From assembly GCF_032598785.1 (NCBI RefSeq), contig NZ_CP102984.1: a stretch of DNA of 64,000 nt. One strand, 5' to 3'. Below are positions 61,775-64,000 of this stretch, piece after piece (position 1 is the first letter of the stretch; every line of letters starts with the position of its first letter). This DNA comes from Terrisporobacter petrolearius (lineage in GTDB: Bacteria; Bacillota; Clostridia; Peptostreptococcales; Peptostreptococcaceae). Below the pieces are notes generated by a model. That model saw only the letters and a list, made by a program, of their open reading frames with translations, made no database searches and was not told the DNA's origin. The translations under genes were made by a program, and so were the position numbers.

Positions 61775-63322
61775 ATGCAAACTAAAAGAGTAAGTAATGA
61801 AATGTTAAAAAACATAAAAGGCTACCAAGATAGAGAAGCTTACGTTGCTCCATACGCTTCATTAACTGGAGATAATAAAGTGAATTCTGATAGTTCTAAT
61901 ATAAAAGAACAAGTAAGAAGAGATAAATTAGTTTCATCTTTAAGAGAAGCTATAGAAAAATGTGAAATAAAAGACGGAATGACAATATCTTTCCACCACC
62001 ACTTTAGAGCTGGGGACAAACTTTTAATGCAAGTTGTTGATATATTAGCTGAAAAAGGGATAAAAAACCTAAGAATAGCAGCGTCATCACTAACAAGTGC
62101 TCATAATGGTTTAGTTGCTCATATAGAAAATGGTGTAGTAAACAGAATAGAAACATCAGGACTTAGAGGTAAATTAGCTCAAGCTGTTTCTGAAGGAATA
62201 CTTGAATACCCAGCTGTTATACGTTCTCACGGAGGTAGAGCAAGAGCAATATCTTCAGGAGATGTAAAAATAGACGTAGCATTTTTAGCTGCATCATCAG
62301 CCGACTGTATGGGAAATGCAAATGGCGTAAAGGGAAAATCCATATGTGGATCTATGGGATACGCTAAAGTTGACGCTGATTATGCTAAAAAAGTTGTAGT
62401 TGTAACTGATACATTAGTTCCATATCCAAACTTTCCACAAAGCATACCTCAAACACAAGTTGACTATGTTTGTGTAGTTGACGAAGTAGGTGATTCTTCA
62501 GGAATAATGTCTGGGGCTACTAGATTCACAAACAATCCAAAAGAGTTGTTAATGGCTAAAAGAGTAGTTGAAGTTATGAAAGCATCCGGGTTATTTGTAG
62601 ATGGATTCTCAATGCAAACTGGTTCTGGTGGAGCGTCTCTAGCAGTTACAAGATTTGTTAAAGAAGAAATATTAAAAAGAGATATAAAATTAAATTATGC
62701 CCTTGGTGGAATAACTGCACCAATGGTTGATCTATTAGAATCAGGATTAGTTGACCAATTATTCGATACACAAAGTTTTGATTTAACTGCAGCTGAATCT
62801 TGTGGTAGAAATGAAAAACACGTTGAAGTAAGTGCAGATTTTTATGCTTCAATAGGAAATAAAAGTTCAGCAGTTAATAAATTAGACTTCGTTATATTAT
62901 CAGCTTTAGAAATAGATACAGATTTCAACGTTAACGTTATATCTGGCTCTGATGGTGTGATAAGAGCAGCATCTGGCGGACATAGTGATACAGCTGCAAT
63001 GGCTAAAATGTCTATAATTACTGCACCACTTACAAGAGGAAGATTATCTACAATAATAGATAAAGTAACTACTGTTGTAACTCCAGGAAGCACAGTTGAT
63101 GTAGTTGTTACTGATTATGGAGTAATAGTAAATCCGACTAGAACAGACTTAATAGAAAAATTCTCTAAAGCTAAAATCCAAATGTTAACAATGGAAGAAG
63201 CAAGAGCTATGGCTACAAGACTTCTTGGCACTCCAAAAGAAATAGAGTTTACTGACGAAGTAGTAGCAGTAGTTGAATATAGAGATGGAAGTATTATAGA
63301 TACGATAAGAAAAGTTAAATAG
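61775..63322 (+). CDS. citF: Citrate lyase alpha subunit (citrate:acetyl-ACP transferase)
   Basis: A 515-residue CoA-transferase-like protein with DGMTISFHHHFRAGD near residue 75, GVVNRIETSGLRGKLA, VIRSHGGRARAISSG and the C-terminal VNPTRTDLIEKF. It exchanges acetyl for citrate on the carrier protein. ATG 61775 is one base past the citE stop, with GGAGGTG 9 bases ahead; the earlier GTG at 61757 overlaps citE. A hairpin follows, then the transporter gene. Confidence 0.93.
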   Translation: MQTKRVSNEMLKNIKGYQDREAYVAPYASLTGDNKVNSDSSNIKEQVRRDKLVSSLREAIEKCEIKDGMTISFHHHFRAGDKLLMQVVDILAEKGIKNLRIAASSLTSAHNGLVAHIENGVVNRIETSGLRGKLAQAVSEGILEYPAVIRSHGGRARAISSGDVKIDVAFLAASSADCMGNANGVKGKSICGSMGYAKVDADYAKKVVVVTDTLVPYPNFPQSIPQTQVDYVCVVDEVGDSSGIMSGATRFTNNPKELLMAKRVVEVMKASGLFVDGFSMQTGSGGASLAVTRFVKEEILKRDIKLNYALGGITAPMVDLLESGLVDQLFDTQSFDLTAAESCGRNEKHVEVSADFYASIGNKSSAVNKLDFVILSALEIDTDFNVNVISGSDGVIRAASGGHSDTAAMAKMSIITAPLTRGRLSTIIDKVTTVVTPGSTVDVVVTDYGVIVNPTRTDLIEKFSKAKIQMLTMEEARAMATRLLGTPKEIEFTDEVVAVVEYRDGSIIDTIRKVK

Positions 63323-63368
63323 TAAAATTAAATAGTTAGTGATTTCCTAAAAATATATTAATTGAATA

Positions 63369-63411
63369 AAATGATTAAGTTATTAATGCATAATTTAATA
63401 ACTTAATCATT
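63369..63411 (+). terminator. Hairpin after citF
   Basis: AATGATTAAGTTATTA and its exact reverse complement TAATAACTTAATCATT surround a 10-base loop; the tail TATCAATATT is weak, so read-through into the transporter gene is possible. Confidence 0.65.
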
Positions 63412-63535
63412 TATCAATATTCCTTAGTACCTGAAAAGTTGAGAAAAGGATTTTTGAACTTTGCTTGTTAGCTGAAATATTAGCTTTATAGAAATATTAT
63501 AATAATCATATTAGAAAGATTGGAGAAATGCAAAA

Positions 63536-64000
63536 ATGGCAACAATATCTGCAACTCAAAAAAGAGTTAATAAAGAAACGATGAAAATATTCGGTATGGC
63601 ATGGTATGTATTTGCTGCAGTAGCAGGAATTGCATTAGTAGCTATGTTTGGTGGATACTTACCGAATAATACAGTAGGAGCATTTGCTATACTTTATACT
63701 TTAGGTATAATTTTAGGATGGATAGGTGATAGAATACCTATATGGAATACTTATATAGGTGGAGGATCTATACTTGCATTCTTAGGGTCTGCATATTTAG
63801 TTTATAAAGGTATAATACCTGAAGCTACAATAGAAACTGTAAAAATATTTATGGATACAACAGATTTCTTAGATTTATTTATAGCAGTACTTATAACTGG
63901 TTCTATATTATCAGTTAACAGAAAGTTATTATTAAAAGCTTTTGCAGGATATTTACCAGCAATATTAGCAGGTATATTAGGAGCGATTATTTTAGGAGTA
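63536..64000 (+). CDS. 2-hydroxycarboxylate transporter (Na+/citrate symporter), N-terminal part
   Basis: The open frame starts at ATG 63536 and runs off the right edge after 155 codons. It has at least four membrane spans and the family segments LGWIGDRIPIWNTYIGGGS and FLDLFIAVLITGSILSVNRK, which match the CitS/CitN/CimH family. Following citDEF, citrate (or malate) is the probable substrate. The weak GGAG site is 10 bases ahead of the ATG. Remaining citrate genes, such as citC, citX or citG, may lie beyond the window. Confidence 0.85.
   Translation, partial: MATISATQKRVNKETMKIFGMAWYVFAAVAGIALVAMFGGYLPNNTVGAFAILYTLGIILGWIGDRIPIWNTYIGGGSILAFLGSAYLVYKGIIPEATIETVKIFMDTTDFLDLFIAVLITGSILSVNRKLLLKAFAGYLPAILAGILGAIILGV

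Overview
The window is AT-rich, strongly codon-biased DNA (AGA for Arg, A/T third positions) from a low-GC anaerobic Firmicute. A complete glycine reductase (Stickland) locus with UGA-encoded selenocysteine, a proline racemase, citrate lyase, a PTS sorbitol operon and a catecholate-type iron importer point to the Peptostreptococcaceae (Clostridioides, Paraclostridium, Paeniclostridium, Romboutsia or Terrisporobacter relatives). The genus cannot be fixed from sequence reading alone. No rRNA, tRNA, CRISPR array, prophage or complete insertion sequence was seen.

Layout. 1-962: the 3' end of glmS. 1344-8226: a sorbitol/glucitol unit (sorbitol-6-phosphate dehydrogenase, PRD regulator, GutM, EIIC, EIIBC, EIIA), then fructose-6-phosphate aldolase and a PHP phosphatase. 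8267-18406: housekeeping and regulatory genes, namely a YitT protein, a Cys-rich orphan, a class V aminotransferase, a MarR/MATE pair with visible operators, a DbpA-like helicase, a MerR regulator, an ECF sigma/anti-sigma/YfjL-like unit and a phosphodiesterase. 18507-22359: a Fur-boxed siderophore ABC importer. 22440-25434: a decayed stretch with a hydrolase relic, a Memo/AMMECR1 protein next to a collapsed radical-SAM partner gene, and a LacI regulator lacking part of its effector domain. A ROK glucokinase follows.

26720-38400 is the centre of the window. Two tandem-aptamer glycine riboswitches each precede a copy of grdE-grdB. The upstream copy ends in a remnant of grdA. The downstream copy continues as grdX-grdE-grdB-trxB-trxA-grdA-grdCD, with the two protein C subunits apparently fused in one reading frame. 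Both grdB genes and grdA carry an in-frame UGA at the known selenocysteine site. Logically, glycine turns on protein B (twice) and the rest of the complex; TrxB/TrxA supply electrons, protein A carries the carboxymethyl-selenoether, and protein C releases acetyl phosphate.

38621-44189: an FNT channel, then three TSUP (TauE/SafE) paralogues surrounding a proline racemase. 44289-55000: an ABC exporter, RpoN, a two-gene chromate transporter, SfsA, a ribosomal S1-like protein, a PHP phosphatase, a CPBP protease and FtsH. 55390-60233: an AI-2E family transporter and a likely serine synthesis cluster (class V aminotransferase, SerA, DUF1015 protein). 60572-64000: citDEF followed by the beginning of a 2-hydroxycarboxylate (citrate) transporter that runs off the window.

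A family of hairpin-forming intergenic repeats occurs at least six times, on both strands. Three copies fill the spacers after grdB2, trxB and trxA.
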